From Rhodobacter sp. (lineage in GTDB: Bacteria; Pseudomonadota; Alphaproteobacteria; Rhodobacterales; Rhodobacteraceae), in assembly GCA_030066215.1 (NCBI GenBank), contig JASJCA010000003.1, positions 42,354-106,353 on the forward strand: a stretch of DNA of 64,000 nt. The letters run 5' to 3'. A program made the position numbers and the translations under genes. The notes beneath the pieces were generated by a model, which did not search any database, was not told the origin of the DNA, and was given only the letters and a program-made list of their open reading frames with translations. Positions within the stretch are counted from its first letter, which is position 1, and each line of letters opens with the position of its first letter. Below, piece by piece: positions 18,191 through 27,077 of the stretch.

Positions 18191-18361
18191 GGGCACGGAG
18201 TCAAGGGGCGCAGCCCCGCCGTGAGCATCGCCAACCCGCCCCGGAGGGGTGGCGATTGGTCGAGGTTTGCGCACCGCTGGAGGCCCTACGGACTCGACGA
18301 CCATAAAGTGCTGCTGCTTAGAGGTCAGTTCGCCACCCCGCGGGTCGGCGATGGGCACGGC
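18191..18361 (+). repeat. Dispersed structured repeat, copy 1
   Basis: This 171-bp copy lies between the convergent PanB-like and FAD oxidoreductase genes. It starts GGGCACGGAGTCAAGG, carries the core CTCGACGACCATAAAG and ends GGCGATGGGCACGGCT. Its middle arm (CCGTGAGC) is degenerate relative to the other copies. Confidence 0.85.
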
Positions 18362-18391
18362 TTTGTCCTCCAAAGAACCGCCCGTCACGCC

Positions 18392-19702
18392 TCAACCCAG
18401 CACCGAAAAGCTCGATTCCTGGTTGATCTCGCGCCGGCGGGAATAAAAGCCGACGTCGATCTCGCGCCCGATATAGGGCAGGGTGAACTGCAAGGGCGCT
18501 GCGTCGTGATCGTTCCCCGCCTCGCAGTAGTCGATCAGTGCGGCCATCATCTTGCCGGCGATTGGCGCGTTCTTGTACTGGTTCCCGCTGGTGCCGCAGG
18601 CCATGTAGAACCCACCCAAGGCGGACTTGTCGTAGATCGGGATCCAGTCGGTCGCCGCGTCGTAAAGGTCCACCACGCCCCCGGTCGCGCGCCCCGGCAC
18701 ACCAAGCGACGGCACCCGCTGGGCATATCGCATCGCCTGCGTCGTCCACTGCTCGGTGAAATCGCGGCTATAGTGCACATCGTCCTCGGTCCAGTCGTGC
18801 GGGTCGCATTCGGGGTCCTCCGACCCGACCAGGATGTGGTTGCCGTGTTCGGGCCGGCAGTAGACGCCGATGTCGTTGTCGGAAATCACCGGCGCGGTGC
18901 CCTCGAAGTCGAAGCCTTCGGGCGCGGGCACATGCACCACCTCCTGCCGTAGCGGTCGGGTTTCGATCTTCATGTCGTCCAGCACGCCCGCCATCCGGTT
19001 GACGATCGCCGAGCCCGGCCCGGCCACGTTCACCACCACCGGCGCGTGGAGCTCTTCGCCCGAGGCGAGCCGTACCCCCGTCACCTTGCCGCCGTCCTGC
19101 AGCACCGCCGACACCTCGGCCCCGGTCCGCACCTCGGCGCCGTGTTGGCGCGCGGCCTCAATCAGGTTCTGCGCCGACAGCGCGGGGTCGGTCACATAGC
19201 CGCCGTTCGGCCAATAGACCGCGCCGGCGATCCTGCGCCCGTTGGGCTGGCCGAAGCCGGCGTCGTCGCGGGCGCGGGGCGGGAAGTAGGACTCCAGCGA
19301 ATAGACCGGCAGCCGCGCGGTGATCTGGCCCGCGTCCCATTCCTCGAACGGGATGCCCAGGTCGCGCGAATTGACGATGTGCTTTTCGAGCTGGCCGTTC
19401 TCTTCGGTCTTCATCACCAGACAACCGCATTCGCGGAACTGCGCCAGGTTGGCGCCCGCGGGCAGGCCCAGATACTCAGCCCAGTCGCGCCAGTAATGAT
19501 AGCCCTCCCAGGCGAAGGCGGTGCCGTCGAAGGTCGAGTAATGCATCCGGATAATCGCGCAGGACCCGGCGGTCGAGCCGTGGCCGACTTGCGCGTTGCG
19601 GTCCAGCGACAGGGTCTTCCAGCCGCGCTTGGCCATCTCGAAGGCGGTCGCCGCGCCGATCACGCCGGTGCCGATGATGATCGCGTCGGGGGTCTGGGTC
19701 AT
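18392..19702 (-). CDS. FAD-dependent amine/amino-acid oxidoreductase (DAO family)
   Basis: ATG 19702 (MTQTPDAIIIGTGVIGAATA) puts the dinucleotide-binding GxGxxG directly at the N-terminus, which rules out the longer upstream frame. The 436 residues follow the DAO/sarcosine-oxidase fold: RNAQVGHGSTAGSCAIIRMH near residue 37, YWPNGGYVTDPALSAQNLIE in the substrate domain, VVNVAGPGS for the second FAD contact, and GFYMACGTSGNQYKNAPIAG at the C-terminus. Members oxidise N-methylated or free amino acids to imines with FAD. There is no GcvT domain, unlike the two larger dehydrogenases further right. Substrate unknown. Confidence 0.88.
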   Translation of the reverse strand: MTQTPDAIIIGTGVIGAATAFEMAKRGWKTLSLDRNAQVGHGSTAGSCAIIRMHYSTFDGTAFAWEGYHYWRDWAEYLGLPAGANLAQFRECGCLVMKTEENGQLEKHIVNSRDLGIPFEEWDAGQITARLPVYSLESYFPPRARDDAGFGQPNGRRIAGAVYWPNGGYVTDPALSAQNLIEAARQHGAEVRTGAEVSAVLQDGGKVTGVRLASGEELHAPVVVNVAGPGSAIVNRMAGVLDDMKIETRPLRQEVVHVPAPEGFDFEGTAPVISDNDIGVYCRPEHGNHILVGSEDPECDPHDWTEDDVHYSRDFTEQWTTQAMRYAQRVPSLGVPGRATGGVVDLYDAATDWIPIYDKSALGGFYMACGTSGNQYKNAPIAGKMMAALIDYCEAGNDHDAAPLQFTLPYIGREIDVGFYSRRREINQESSFSVLG

Positions 19703-19865
19703 GGGGGCGGCCTTTCCTCGTGCTGCGCGCAAACCATGCGGGGCCGGGCGCGGCGATGCAAGCCACGGGCGCGACATGGGGTCCGGCATTCCCGACCCGC
19801 GCGGGGCTAGCATTTCCGCCCCGATATGGCACACTCTGCGCCAAATCGATTTTGGAGGGGTCCCG

Positions 19866-22307
19866 ATGTTTCGCTTGCTGCTTGCGCTCTGCCTTTGTTT
19901 CACCACCGCCGCCATCGCCCAGGACCGGCCGCGCGCGATCCTGGTGCTCGACGCCTCGGGATCGATGTGGGGCCAGATCGACGGCACCGCCAAGATCACC
20001 ATCGCGCAAGAGGTCATCGGCGGCTTGCTGGACACCCTGCCGCCGGAGCAAGAGCTCGGCCTCACCGCCTACGGCCACCGCCGCAAGGGCGACTGCACAG
20101 ATATCGAGACGCTGATTCAGCCCGGCGGCGACCGGGGCGCCATCGCCGGCGCCGTCAACGCGATTAAGCCCAAGGGCAAGACGCCGCTATCGGCCGCGGT
20201 GATCCAGGCCGCGGAAGCCTTGCGCTATACCGAAGACAAAGCCACGGTGATTCTGGTCTCCGACGGCAAGGAAACCTGCGAGTTCGATCCCTGCGAGGTT
20301 GGCCGCCAGCTGGAAGAGGCGGGCGTCGACTTCACCGCCCATGTCATCGGCTTCGACGTCTCCGATCCCGCGGACCGGGCGCAACTCGCGTGCCTCGCTG
20401 AAGAAACCGGCGGCACCTTCCGCACCGCCTCGGACGCCGGTGAGCTGGCCGACGCGCTGTTGGTGGTGGCCGAGCCGCCCGCGCCTGAACCCTTCGACGT
20501 CACCTTCAACGCCAAGGAGGGCCCCGGCGGGCCGGTCATTTCCAAGGGCCTCGCCTGGACCGTCACCGACGCCGCCGGCGCCACCCTGCTGCAGGGCGGC
20601 AGCGATATGACTCCGACGCTGGAGCTCTTGCCCGGCGCCTACACCGCTGCCGTCACTCGCGACAAGGACGGCGCCAGCGCGACCCGCGACTTCAGCGTCG
20701 AGGACACCCACCGCACGGTCGTTCTGGTCCTGCCCGAACTGCCGCCGGAGCCGGTGCGCGTGCGCTTTTTCGCCACCGACGGCAAGAACGGCCCGCGCAT
20801 CAACGACGACCTCGTCTGGGATGTGGCTGGTGACGAGGCCATCGTCGATACCGAGCTTGCCTCGAACCTCGACCTGCAATTGGTCAAGGGCGAATACACC
20901 GTCTCGGTCCTGCGCCCGATTGACGAGGCCTATGCCGAGCTGCGCTTCGGCGTCGGCACCGTCAACAAAACCGTGGTCCTGGAGTTGCCGGAATACCGCC
21001 CCGACGCCACAATCGAGGCGCCCGACAGCGCCGTTGCCGGGTCCACCGTCCAGGTCCGCTGGACCGGGCCTGACAACAAGAACGACTTCATCTCGGTCGC
21101 CGCCCGCGACGCCGACGAAGGCGCCTGGATCGAGTACACCTATACCCGCGAGGGCCCGCTTCTGAACCTGCGCATGCCGCCGGAAGAGGGCAGCTACGAA
21201 CTGCGCTACGTCCTCAACGACGGCCGCAAGGCGCTGACCCGCCGCGCAATCGAGGTGACCCCGGTCGCCGCCACGATTACCCCGCCGGACAGCTTGCCCG
21301 CCGGGGCAACGGTCAGCATCGACTGGACCGGCCCGGACTATAAGAATGACTTCCTGGCCGTGGTGGCCCCCGGCGACGAGGGTTGGATCAACTACACCTA
21401 TACGCGCGAAGGCTCGCCGCTTGGCCTGCAGATGCCGGGTGAGCCGGGCGACTACGACATCATCTACACGATGGACCAAAAGCGCACGGTGCTAGAGCGT
21501 GTTTCGATCACCGTCACCGGCGTCGACTTCTCGGTCAGCGCGCCGGAAAGCGCCGCGGTGGGCAGCGAGGTGACCGTCGACTGGACCGGCCCGGACTACA
21601 AGAACGACTACATCGACTTGGCGAAGGCCGGCGAGGACCGCTACGTCACCTATACCTACACGCGCGAGGGCTCGCCCTTGACGCTGAAGGTCCCGGTCGA
21701 GCCGGGCGACTACGAGGTGCGCTATGTGCTTGCCCAGGACCGCACGGTGATGGCGCGCACCGCGGTAAAGGTCACGCCGGTGACGGCGAGCCTGTCCGGC
21801 CCGGACACCGCCGATATCGGCGGCCAGATCGCGGTGACCTGGGAGGGTCCGGATTACAAGAACGACTATATCGACATCGCCAAGCTCGGCGCGAGAGACA
21901 ACCAATACCAGAAATACACCTACACGCGGCAGGGCTCACCGCTGATGCTGCAAATGCCGACCGAGCCTGGCGACTACGAGCTGCGCTATGTGATGTCCGG
22001 CAACAACCGATCGATTCTGGCACGGCAGCCGATCACCGTGGCCGCCATCGGCGCGACGCTCGACGTGGCCGGGACGGCGGCGCCGGGCAGCAATCTGGTG
22101 GTGACCTGGGAAGGGCCCGAGTACAAAAACGACTATCTGTCGATTGCGCGTGTCGGCGACGAGAAGGGCTATGAGACCTACACTTACGCTCGCGAAGGCT
22201 CGCCGCTGATCCTCAAGGTCCCCGAGGCGCCCGGCGCCTACGAGGTCCGCTATGTGATGGGCCAGGACCGCAAGGTTCTGGAGCGGTCATTGCTGACGGT
22301 GGAGTAG
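19866..22307 (+). CDS. Secreted von Willebrand factor A protein with five tandem C-terminal repeats
   Basis: ATG 19866 follows a GGAGGGG ribosome binding site. The first 18 residues (MFRLLLALCLCFTTAAIA) form a signal peptide. A VWA domain covers about residues 22 to 205 with a MIDAS motif at D29-A-S31-G-S33. Two beta modules follow (about 215 to 375). Five tandem repeats of about 85 residues then run from about 380 to the end. Each carries a WTGPDYKND-type turn, a YTYTREGSPL strand and an EPGDYELRYVL strand. VWA proteins mediate metal-dependent adhesion or complex assembly, and the repeats look like an Ig-like stalk. It is divergent from the FAD oxidoreductase gene and transcribed alone, 813 residues. 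The location is inferred as periplasm or cell surface. Confidence 0.9.
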   Translation: MFRLLLALCLCFTTAAIAQDRPRAILVLDASGSMWGQIDGTAKITIAQEVIGGLLDTLPPEQELGLTAYGHRRKGDCTDIETLIQPGGDRGAIAGAVNAIKPKGKTPLSAAVIQAAEALRYTEDKATVILVSDGKETCEFDPCEVGRQLEEAGVDFTAHVIGFDVSDPADRAQLACLAEETGGTFRTASDAGELADALLVVAEPPAPEPFDVTFNAKEGPGGPVISKGLAWTVTDAAGATLLQGGSDMTPTLELLPGAYTAAVTRDKDGASATRDFSVEDTHRTVVLVLPELPPEPVRVRFFATDGKNGPRINDDLVWDVAGDEAIVDTELASNLDLQLVKGEYTVSVLRPIDEAYAELRFGVGTVNKTVVLELPEYRPDATIEAPDSAVAGSTVQVRWTGPDNKNDFISVAARDADEGAWIEYTYTREGPLLNLRMPPEEGSYELRYVLNDGRKALTRRAIEVTPVAATITPPDSLPAGATVSIDWTGPDYKNDFLAVVAPGDEGWINYTYTREGSPLGLQMPGEPGDYDIIYTMDQKRTVLERVSITVTGVDFSVSAPESAAVGSEVTVDWTGPDYKNDYIDLAKAGEDRYVTYTYTREGSPLTLKVPVEPGDYEVRYVLAQDRTVMARTAVKVTPVTASLSGPDTADIGGQIAVTWEGPDYKNDYIDIAKLGARDNQYQKYTYTRQGSPLMLQMPTEPGDYELRYVMSGNNRSILARQPITVAAIGATLDVAGTAAPGSNLVVTWEGPEYKNDYLSIARVGDEKGYETYTYAREGSPLILKVPEAPGAYEVRYVMGQDRKVLERSLLTVE

Positions 22308-22885
22308 GGCAGGGGAGCTGGGCGGCTTGATTGCGGCCCTGAGCCGTCGCCGGATCGAGACGCCACCAACCGCACGGAATCCAGCCGAAGGCGCCGTGCG
22401 AGCGCCTGCCCGTCCCGACGGGCTGGCGCTTTAGCTTAAGGAAGCGCGTCGGTCCGAGTTCGTTCGGACTTTGCTGCCAGAAACCGAGCCGTTGAAAGGT
22501 GGAGGCGCCATCCCACGGGCAGGCGCTCGCACGGCTCACGTTGAATGGAAGGTCAAGGCCTGCCTTGGCCCTCCTCCGTTTCGACATTGCCTTCCCAAGC
22601 CTTCTCAATCCAAATCCGGTGCGCCATCCGCGTTCCGCACAGCCGACCGTGACAACTCCCTCCACGCCAATCGAACCGTCTGCCTTCCACGAGGACGTCC
22701 CGCCAATCCCGGCTCGTCCAATAGGCCGAAACCCCATTGCTAGACCACCACCCGGGCTTACGGGTTATTTGCGCTATCACAAACGATTTCAACAATTTAA
22801 CCGCATGTCCAGATCTGGACGCCCAAGCAATTCTGCCCCCTCGACCCGCTTCCCAACCCGCCTGGCCTCGGCTAGCCTCCGCCCG
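22308..22885. other. 578-bp region without a convincing gene
   Basis: I see no credible coding frame here. The frame leading into the MFS gene extends upstream but lacks protein-like character. The region contains the fold-back element at 22393-22535 and, inside it, a small hairpin (GTCCGA/TCGGAC, 22452-22469). The base composition falls toward AT just before the MFS gene, where its promoter would be. Confidence 0.5.
22393..22535. repeat. Fold-back element with perfect 21-bp inverted ends
   Basis: The left arm (22393-22413, starting GCCGTGCGAGCG) is the exact reverse complement of the right arm (22515-22535, ending CGCTCGCACGGC). A 101-bp loop separates them. No open reading frame is inside. 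It could be a miniature inverted-repeat element or a structured 3' region of the VWA transcript. No target-site duplication is obvious. Confidence 0.6.
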
Positions 22886-24100
22886 ATGACCGGCCCCCAG
22901 ATCCACGACAGCACCTATTCCTGGCTCCGCCTCGCGATCACGCTCGGCATCGCGACGGTGGGCAATGTCGGCATGTGGGCGATCATCGTCATCATGCCTG
23001 CGGTCGAGGCCGAGTTCGGCGTCGCCCGCGCCGACGCCTCTCTGCCGTACTCGGCCACCATGATCGGCTTCGCCCTTGGCAATCTGTTGATCGGCCGCGC
23101 CGTGGACCGCTACGGCGTCACCGCTGCGCTGATCGCCGCGGCCGCCGCAATGGCCGCGGGCTTCGCCTTCGCCAGCGTCGCCCCCTCGGTCTGGCTGCTC
23201 ACCGCCCTACAACTGATCGTCGGCTTCGGCAGCGCCGCCAGTTTCGGACCCCTGATCGCCGACATCTCGCACTGGTTCCTGCGCCGCCGCGGCATCGCCG
23301 TCGCCATCGCCGCCAGCGGCAACTACCTCAGCGGCGCGATCTGGCCGGTCGCCCTGTCCGGTGTGCTCGCCGATTATGGCTGGCGCAGCGTCTACCTCGC
23401 GCTTGCCGCGCTCTGCCTTGCGGTGATGATCCCCGGCGCGCTGATGTTGCGCCGCGCGCTGCCCTCCGCCGCGCATGACGCCGCGGACCAGCACTCGCAA
23501 CTCCGCGCAAGAGCCGTCCCCCTCTCCCCCCGTGCGCTGACCTGGCTGCTCGCGATTGCCGGCATCGGTTGCTGCGTGGCGATGTCGATGCCACAGGTCC
23601 ACATCGTGGCCTTCTGCGTCGATCTCGGCTACGGCCCCGCCGTCGGCGCCGAGATGCTGTCGCTGATGCTGCTCGGCGGCGTGGTGTCGCGTTTGGTGTC
23701 CGGCCTCGTCGCCGACCGGCTGGGGGGTGTGATGACGCTGTTGATCGGCTCCACCCTGCAATGCATCGCATTGTTTCTCTACTTGCCGTTCGACGGCATG
23801 GTCTCGCTCTATCTCGTCAGCCTGGTCTTCGGGCTCAGCCAGGGCGGTATCGTCCCGAGCTACGCCGTCATCGTGCGCGAGTACTTACCCGCCCGAGAGG
23901 CCGGCGCGCGGGTCGGCTTCGTGATCATGGCGACGATCGTCGGCATGGCCTTGGGCGGTTGGATGTCGGGTTGGATCTATGACGTCACCGGGTCGTACCA
24001 AATGGCGTTTCTAAACGGGATTGGTTGGAACCTGCTCAACATCGCAATCATGGTGCTGATCCTCAACGCCACCCGGCGCCGGGCAGTTGCCGGGGGGTGA
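22886..24100 (+). CDS. Major facilitator superfamily transporter
   Basis: ATG 22886 (MTGPQIHDSTYSWLRLAI) leaves a 404-residue protein with twelve hydrophobic spans, the normal MFS size. The loop between spans 2 and 3 reads IGRAVDRYGV, the MFS motif A region, and the cytoplasmic counterpart in the second half is SGLVADRLGGV. A central loop with HDAADQHSQLRARAVPLSPR separates the two six-helix halves. Upstream in-frame starts would add a Ser/Arg/Pro-rich non-membrane leader and look spurious. It is likely an inner-membrane proton-driven importer or exporter. The substrate cannot be read from the sequence. It is followed by the convergent PaaX-type gene. Confidence 0.88.
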   Translation: MTGPQIHDSTYSWLRLAITLGIATVGNVGMWAIIVIMPAVEAEFGVARADASLPYSATMIGFALGNLLIGRAVDRYGVTAALIAAAAAMAAGFAFASVAPSVWLLTALQLIVGFGSAASFGPLIADISHWFLRRRGIAVAIAASGNYLSGAIWPVALSGVLADYGWRSVYLALAALCLAVMIPGALMLRRALPSAAHDAADQHSQLRARAVPLSPRALTWLLAIAGIGCCVAMSMPQVHIVAFCVDLGYGPAVGAEMLSLMLLGGVVSRLVSGLVADRLGGVMTLLIGSTLQCIALFLYLPFDGMVSLYLVSLVFGLSQGGIVPSYAVIVREYLPAREAGARVGFVIMATIVGMALGGWMSGWIYDVTGSYQMAFLNGIGWNLLNIAIMVLILNATRRRAVAGG

Positions 24101-24185
24101 GGGCGTGGCGCGGGCGGATACCTCACGCCGTCGAGGTGACCGGGTTCGTAAAACTTGGCCATGAGCGATCGTTGACGGCCCTCCT

Positions 24186-24357
24186 GGGCACGGAATCAAG
24201 GGGCGCAGCCCCGCCGTGCCCATCGCCGCCCCGCCCGGGTGGGGTGGCGATTGTGTGAGACCTGCGCACCGCTTGGGGTCCTACGGATTCGACAGCCATA
24301 AAGCGCATCCGGACAAGCGTCGGTTCGCCACCCCGCGGATCGGCGATGGGCACGGCT
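24186..24357 (+). repeat. Dispersed structured repeat, copy 2
   Basis: A 172-bp copy in the 315-bp gap between the convergent MFS and PaaX-type genes. The arms GGGCACGG, CCGTGCCC and GGGCACGG are all intact, and the core reads TACGGATTCGACAGCCATAA. Nothing else is recognisable in the gap. Confidence 0.88.
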
Positions 24358-24415
24358 AACCAAATGCTGTCACCGTCCCCTGCCGAGCAAATCCCGCCGC
24401 CGAACGCCACCCGCA

Positions 24416-25234
24416 TCAACTCCCCCGACCGACCCGGGGCCCGATCGCCTCGTCGAGCCACGCATCCGCCACCGCCGACAGCGCCGCGTGCAGCTTGAGC
24501 ACATGGGCCCGGCATGCCTCGCCGCGCCAGCCCTCCGGGAGCAGTTCGGCAGGCACGTCCGGATGTCGCAGCAGCAGACGGCGCCAGTGGTGCACGATCA
24601 AGATCCTCAGGGCCGCCGCGACCTCGGCCTCGGGCAGGCTCGCCGTGTCGAGACTCGCCGAGACGCGCCGCAACGCCCGCTCCAGCCGCGCATAATCCGC
24701 CTGCAGCGGAGCGCCGGCCAGCGCCGTCCGCGCCCAGTCCGGCATGGCCGCCAGGCGCTCCGCCACGACCGCTTCCCGCGGCGCCGCGCCGGCCTCTGCC
24801 GGGCCCAGCCAGCAGCCTCCGTTCAGGGCCAGCCACCCGGCGCGTTCCAGGACCGCGGCGCCCGCGCCGCCCGCCGGTAGCACCGCCAGCCGCCAGGGTT
24901 CGCTCAGCGCCGGGGCGGGCGCATAGATCCGCCGGCTCGCCGGCAGGAATCGCGCGCGCCCGCTGGCCGAGAGGCCGTAGAAGGCGTGCCGCCCGGCCCG
25001 CGTCCGCTCGATCCAGCCGTCGCGCGCCAGCCGGTGCAGCGCCACCCGCACCGCCTCGGCCCGGATCCCCAACCGCGCCGCCAGCGCCGTCACCGCCCGC
25101 GCCGGGACCAGCCCGCCCCGCGGCAGCACCGCATCGCCGAAGATCGTCACGATCACCGACCAGACCCGCAAATCGCCCATCACCGCCATCTCGCGGATGC
25201 GCGGGTCGAGCGCTGTTGCCGAAGCCCTGCCCAT
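24416..25234 (-). CDS. PaaX-family transcriptional regulator
   Basis: ATG 25234 (MGRASATALDPRIREMAVMG) gives 272 residues. An N-terminal winged helix-turn-helix covers about residues 15 to 100 (TALAARLGIRAEAVRVALHR, then DGWIERTRAGRHAFYGLS), as in PaaX. The middle and C-terminal PaaX domains follow (WLALNGGCWLGPAEAG; HHWRRLLLRHPDVPAELLPE). PaaX proteins repress phenylacetate genes and respond to phenylacetyl-CoA. It is divergent (41 bp) from a hotdog thioesterase gene, so it probably controls that gene and itself. It sits about 17 kb from the paa operon in this window, so control of paa is possible but not shown. Confidence 0.88.
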   Translation of the reverse strand: MGRASATALDPRIREMAVMGDLRVWSVIVTIFGDAVLPRGGLVPARAVTALAARLGIRAEAVRVALHRLARDGWIERTRAGRHAFYGLSASGRARFLPASRRIYAPAPALSEPWRLAVLPAGGAGAAVLERAGWLALNGGCWLGPAEAGAAPREAVVAERLAAMPDWARTALAGAPLQADYARLERALRRVSASLDTASLPEAEVAAALRILIVHHWRRLLLRHPDVPAELLPEGWRGEACRAHVLKLHAALSAVADAWLDEAIGPRVGRGS

Positions 25235-25275
25235 GGGCGAAGCTATACACCGCGCAGCCGGGAAAGGGACAGCCG

Positions 25276-25713
25276 ATGCAGGACCAGACCTTCGGACCGG
25301 ACGAGGCCGCCGCCCTCGTCGCCAAGACCTTCGCGCCCTGGGTCGCCGAGATCGGTCTGTGCCTGGTCGAGGCGACACCAAAGCGGTCGCGTCTGCATCT
25401 GCCGCGGAACGACCGCCTGCTGCTGCGCGGCGGCCCCGGCATCGGCGTCCTCTGTGGTCAGGCCATCGCCGCCGTCGCCGACACCGCCTGCGTGCTGGCG
25501 CTGACCGGCGCCAACGGGCGGTTCCGCAACTGCACCACGGTCGACATGTCGGTGCGCTTCATCCGGCCCCTGGCCGACGCCGCCACCGACGTCACCGTCG
25601 ACATCGAAAGCAACGGCCGCAAGCTCGCGGTCTGCCGGGTGACGCTCGCCGCCGAGGGCAGCACCAAGACCGCTGCGCTGGCCACCGCCACTTTCATGTA
25701 TCTCGAAGACTGA
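25276..25713 (+). CDS. PaaI-type hotdog-fold thioesterase
   Basis: ATG 25276 gives 145 residues. The hotdog helix and active-site region read GGPGIGVLCGQAIAAVADTA near residue 52, followed by the long strands TTVDMSVRFIRPLADAATDV and KLAVCRVTLAAEGSTKTAAL typical of this fold. Such enzymes hydrolyse acyl-CoA thioesters, often aromatic or hydroxylated acyl-CoAs. The usual HGG at the catalytic loop is replaced by RGG, so activity or specificity may differ. Its divergence from a PaaX-type repressor points to an aryl-acyl-CoA clearing role, by inference. Confidence 0.85.
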   Translation: MQDQTFGPDEAAALVAKTFAPWVAEIGLCLVEATPKRSRLHLPRNDRLLLRGGPGIGVLCGQAIAAVADTACVLALTGANGRFRNCTTVDMSVRFIRPLADAATDVTVDIESNGRKLAVCRVTLAAEGSTKTAALATATFMYLED

Positions 25714-25741
25714 CCCGGGACTCCCGTGGCCTGCGCAGAAG

Positions 25742-26569
25742 CTATGGGCAGGGGACGGCGCCGGCACCGGCCGGGTTGGCGCCGCAGACAAACAGCGCAT
25801 CGCCGCCGTTGTTCAATGCCACGAGATCCAGGTAATTCGTCGATTGGTCGGGATGTCCGGGCGGTGCGGGTTGCGAGAACTCGACCAGGACGGTGTCGAC
25901 GAAGTCCAGAACGTTGGCGCGGTTGAAGGGCTCCAGCCGCGCCTGGCAGACTTCACGATAGCTTTGCTCGGATTCGGGATAGTTCCCGGCCCACTTGTCC
26001 TCGATATTTGTCTGGATCCTGTCGAAGCGCTCGTCGTCGCTATGGGTCACGTTGATCAGATAGACCGCGTTCGCCAAGTCCATATCTCCATCCCCGACCA
26101 GTGCGCAGCCCGCCACGCCTCCGGTCAGCTTCGGGATGTCGTCGTCGTAGGCATCATTCGTCGCCTTTAGCAGGCTGTCCGGCCCAACCGCCGCCGCGCA
26201 CACGGCGAAGAACATCTCGCTCGGTGTTGAGGCATGCGCATCATGAAGGAACTGGGCGAAGTCCGCGTTCGGGATGTCGCTGATCTCGCCGCCGCCGCCA
26301 TGGGCCGCCGTATAGAGAGTGTCAAAGGTATCGAGAGCGTTTGCGCCGTCCGAGATTGCCGACACGGTGCCGTCGTCTGCCAAGTAGAACAAGGTGGTCG
26401 ATTCGTTGGCGACACGCGACCATTCCCAGTCGAAAATGTTGGACGGATCGCCGCACATGTCGCTGAGCAGGAGCGTCGCCGTATCCGCCCGGGCCGGCTG
26501 CAGCGGCGCGGCCAGAACCAGAATCGCTGCCATCACGCCGGCCCATCTGCTTGGTGTCGTGTCGGTCAT
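25742..26569 (-). CDS. Exported orphan protein with internal cysteines
   Basis: ATG 26569 (MTDTTPSRWAGVMAAILVLA) has a GGAGGG site about 8 bp upstream and is preferred over the TTG at 26584. Residues 12 to 29 form a signal peptide ending near QPARA-DTA. The mature protein of about 245 residues is Asp/Ala-rich, with Cys in LLLSDMCGDP, FAVCAAAV, GCALVGDG, REVCQAR, FVCGANP and the last-but-one residue. These are enough for disulfides in the periplasm. FDTLYTAAHGGGGEISDIPN suggests a caspase-like or hydrolase-like fold at most weakly. I do not recognise a family. It stands alone between two intergenic regions. Confidence 0.78.
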   Translation of the reverse strand: MTDTTPSRWAGVMAAILVLAAPLQPARADTATLLLSDMCGDPSNIFDWEWSRVANESTTLFYLADDGTVSAISDGANALDTFDTLYTAAHGGGGEISDIPNADFAQFLHDAHASTPSEMFFAVCAAAVGPDSLLKATNDAYDDDIPKLTGGVAGCALVGDGDMDLANAVYLINVTHSDDERFDRIQTNIEDKWAGNYPESEQSYREVCQARLEPFNRANVLDFVDTVLVEFSQPAPPGHPDQSTNYLDLVALNNGGDALFVCGANPAGAGAVPCP

Positions 26570-26740
26570 CTCATAACCCTCCAAGGCGCTTTCGGAAAAT
26601 TTCTTGAATACCCCCTAACGATAACGCAGCGCAGAGATTGGTGTGAGTCCTTTGGCCGGCGCGACGCGTCGGAAGTGGAACTCGACGGCGAGGGTATTTG
26701 CGCGATTTGCCCAAAATTGGACGTGGGAAACCCGCCCCCC

Positions 26741-26909
26741 GGCGCGGAATCAAGGCGCGCAGCGCCGCCGCGCCATCGCCGACCCGCCCCGGAGGGGCGG
26801 CGATTGGTCGAGGCTCGCGCACTGCTTGAGGTCCTACGGATTCGACAGCCATAAAGCACTGCCGTTCAAACGTCGGCTCGCCACCCCGCGGGTCGGCGAT
26901 GGCGCGGCT
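26741..26909 (+). repeat. Dispersed structured repeat, copy 3 (with compensatory arm changes)
   Basis: A 169-bp copy inside the 508-bp gap 26570-27077. Its three arms read GGCGCGG, CCGCGCC and GGCGCGG instead of GGGCACGG/CCGTGCCC/GGGCACGG, and the inner stem is GGCGC/GCGCC instead of GGGGC/GCCCC. All arms have changed together. The rest of the gap holds a 14-bp inverted repeat (26965-26978 with 27005-27018) and no gene. Confidence 0.88.
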
Positions 26910-27077
26910 CCTCTCGCCGTTGCCGAAACCGCTCCTTTTGAGCATGTGCAATCCAACCGAATTGACCGCGCCGCCCGAACGCATTCGCCGGCGCAAACGC
27001 TGCCTCGGGCGGCGCGGTGAATGCCCGTCCCCGTTCAGATTGGACACGCTCTAGACCCGATCCCGCAGCGTCCGGCT

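Noticed and set aside
18191..18361. Dispersed repeat as a tRNA-like cloverleaf gene
   Set aside because: Too long and lacks the conserved T-loop and D-loop sequences; arms are palindromic but not tRNA-like.
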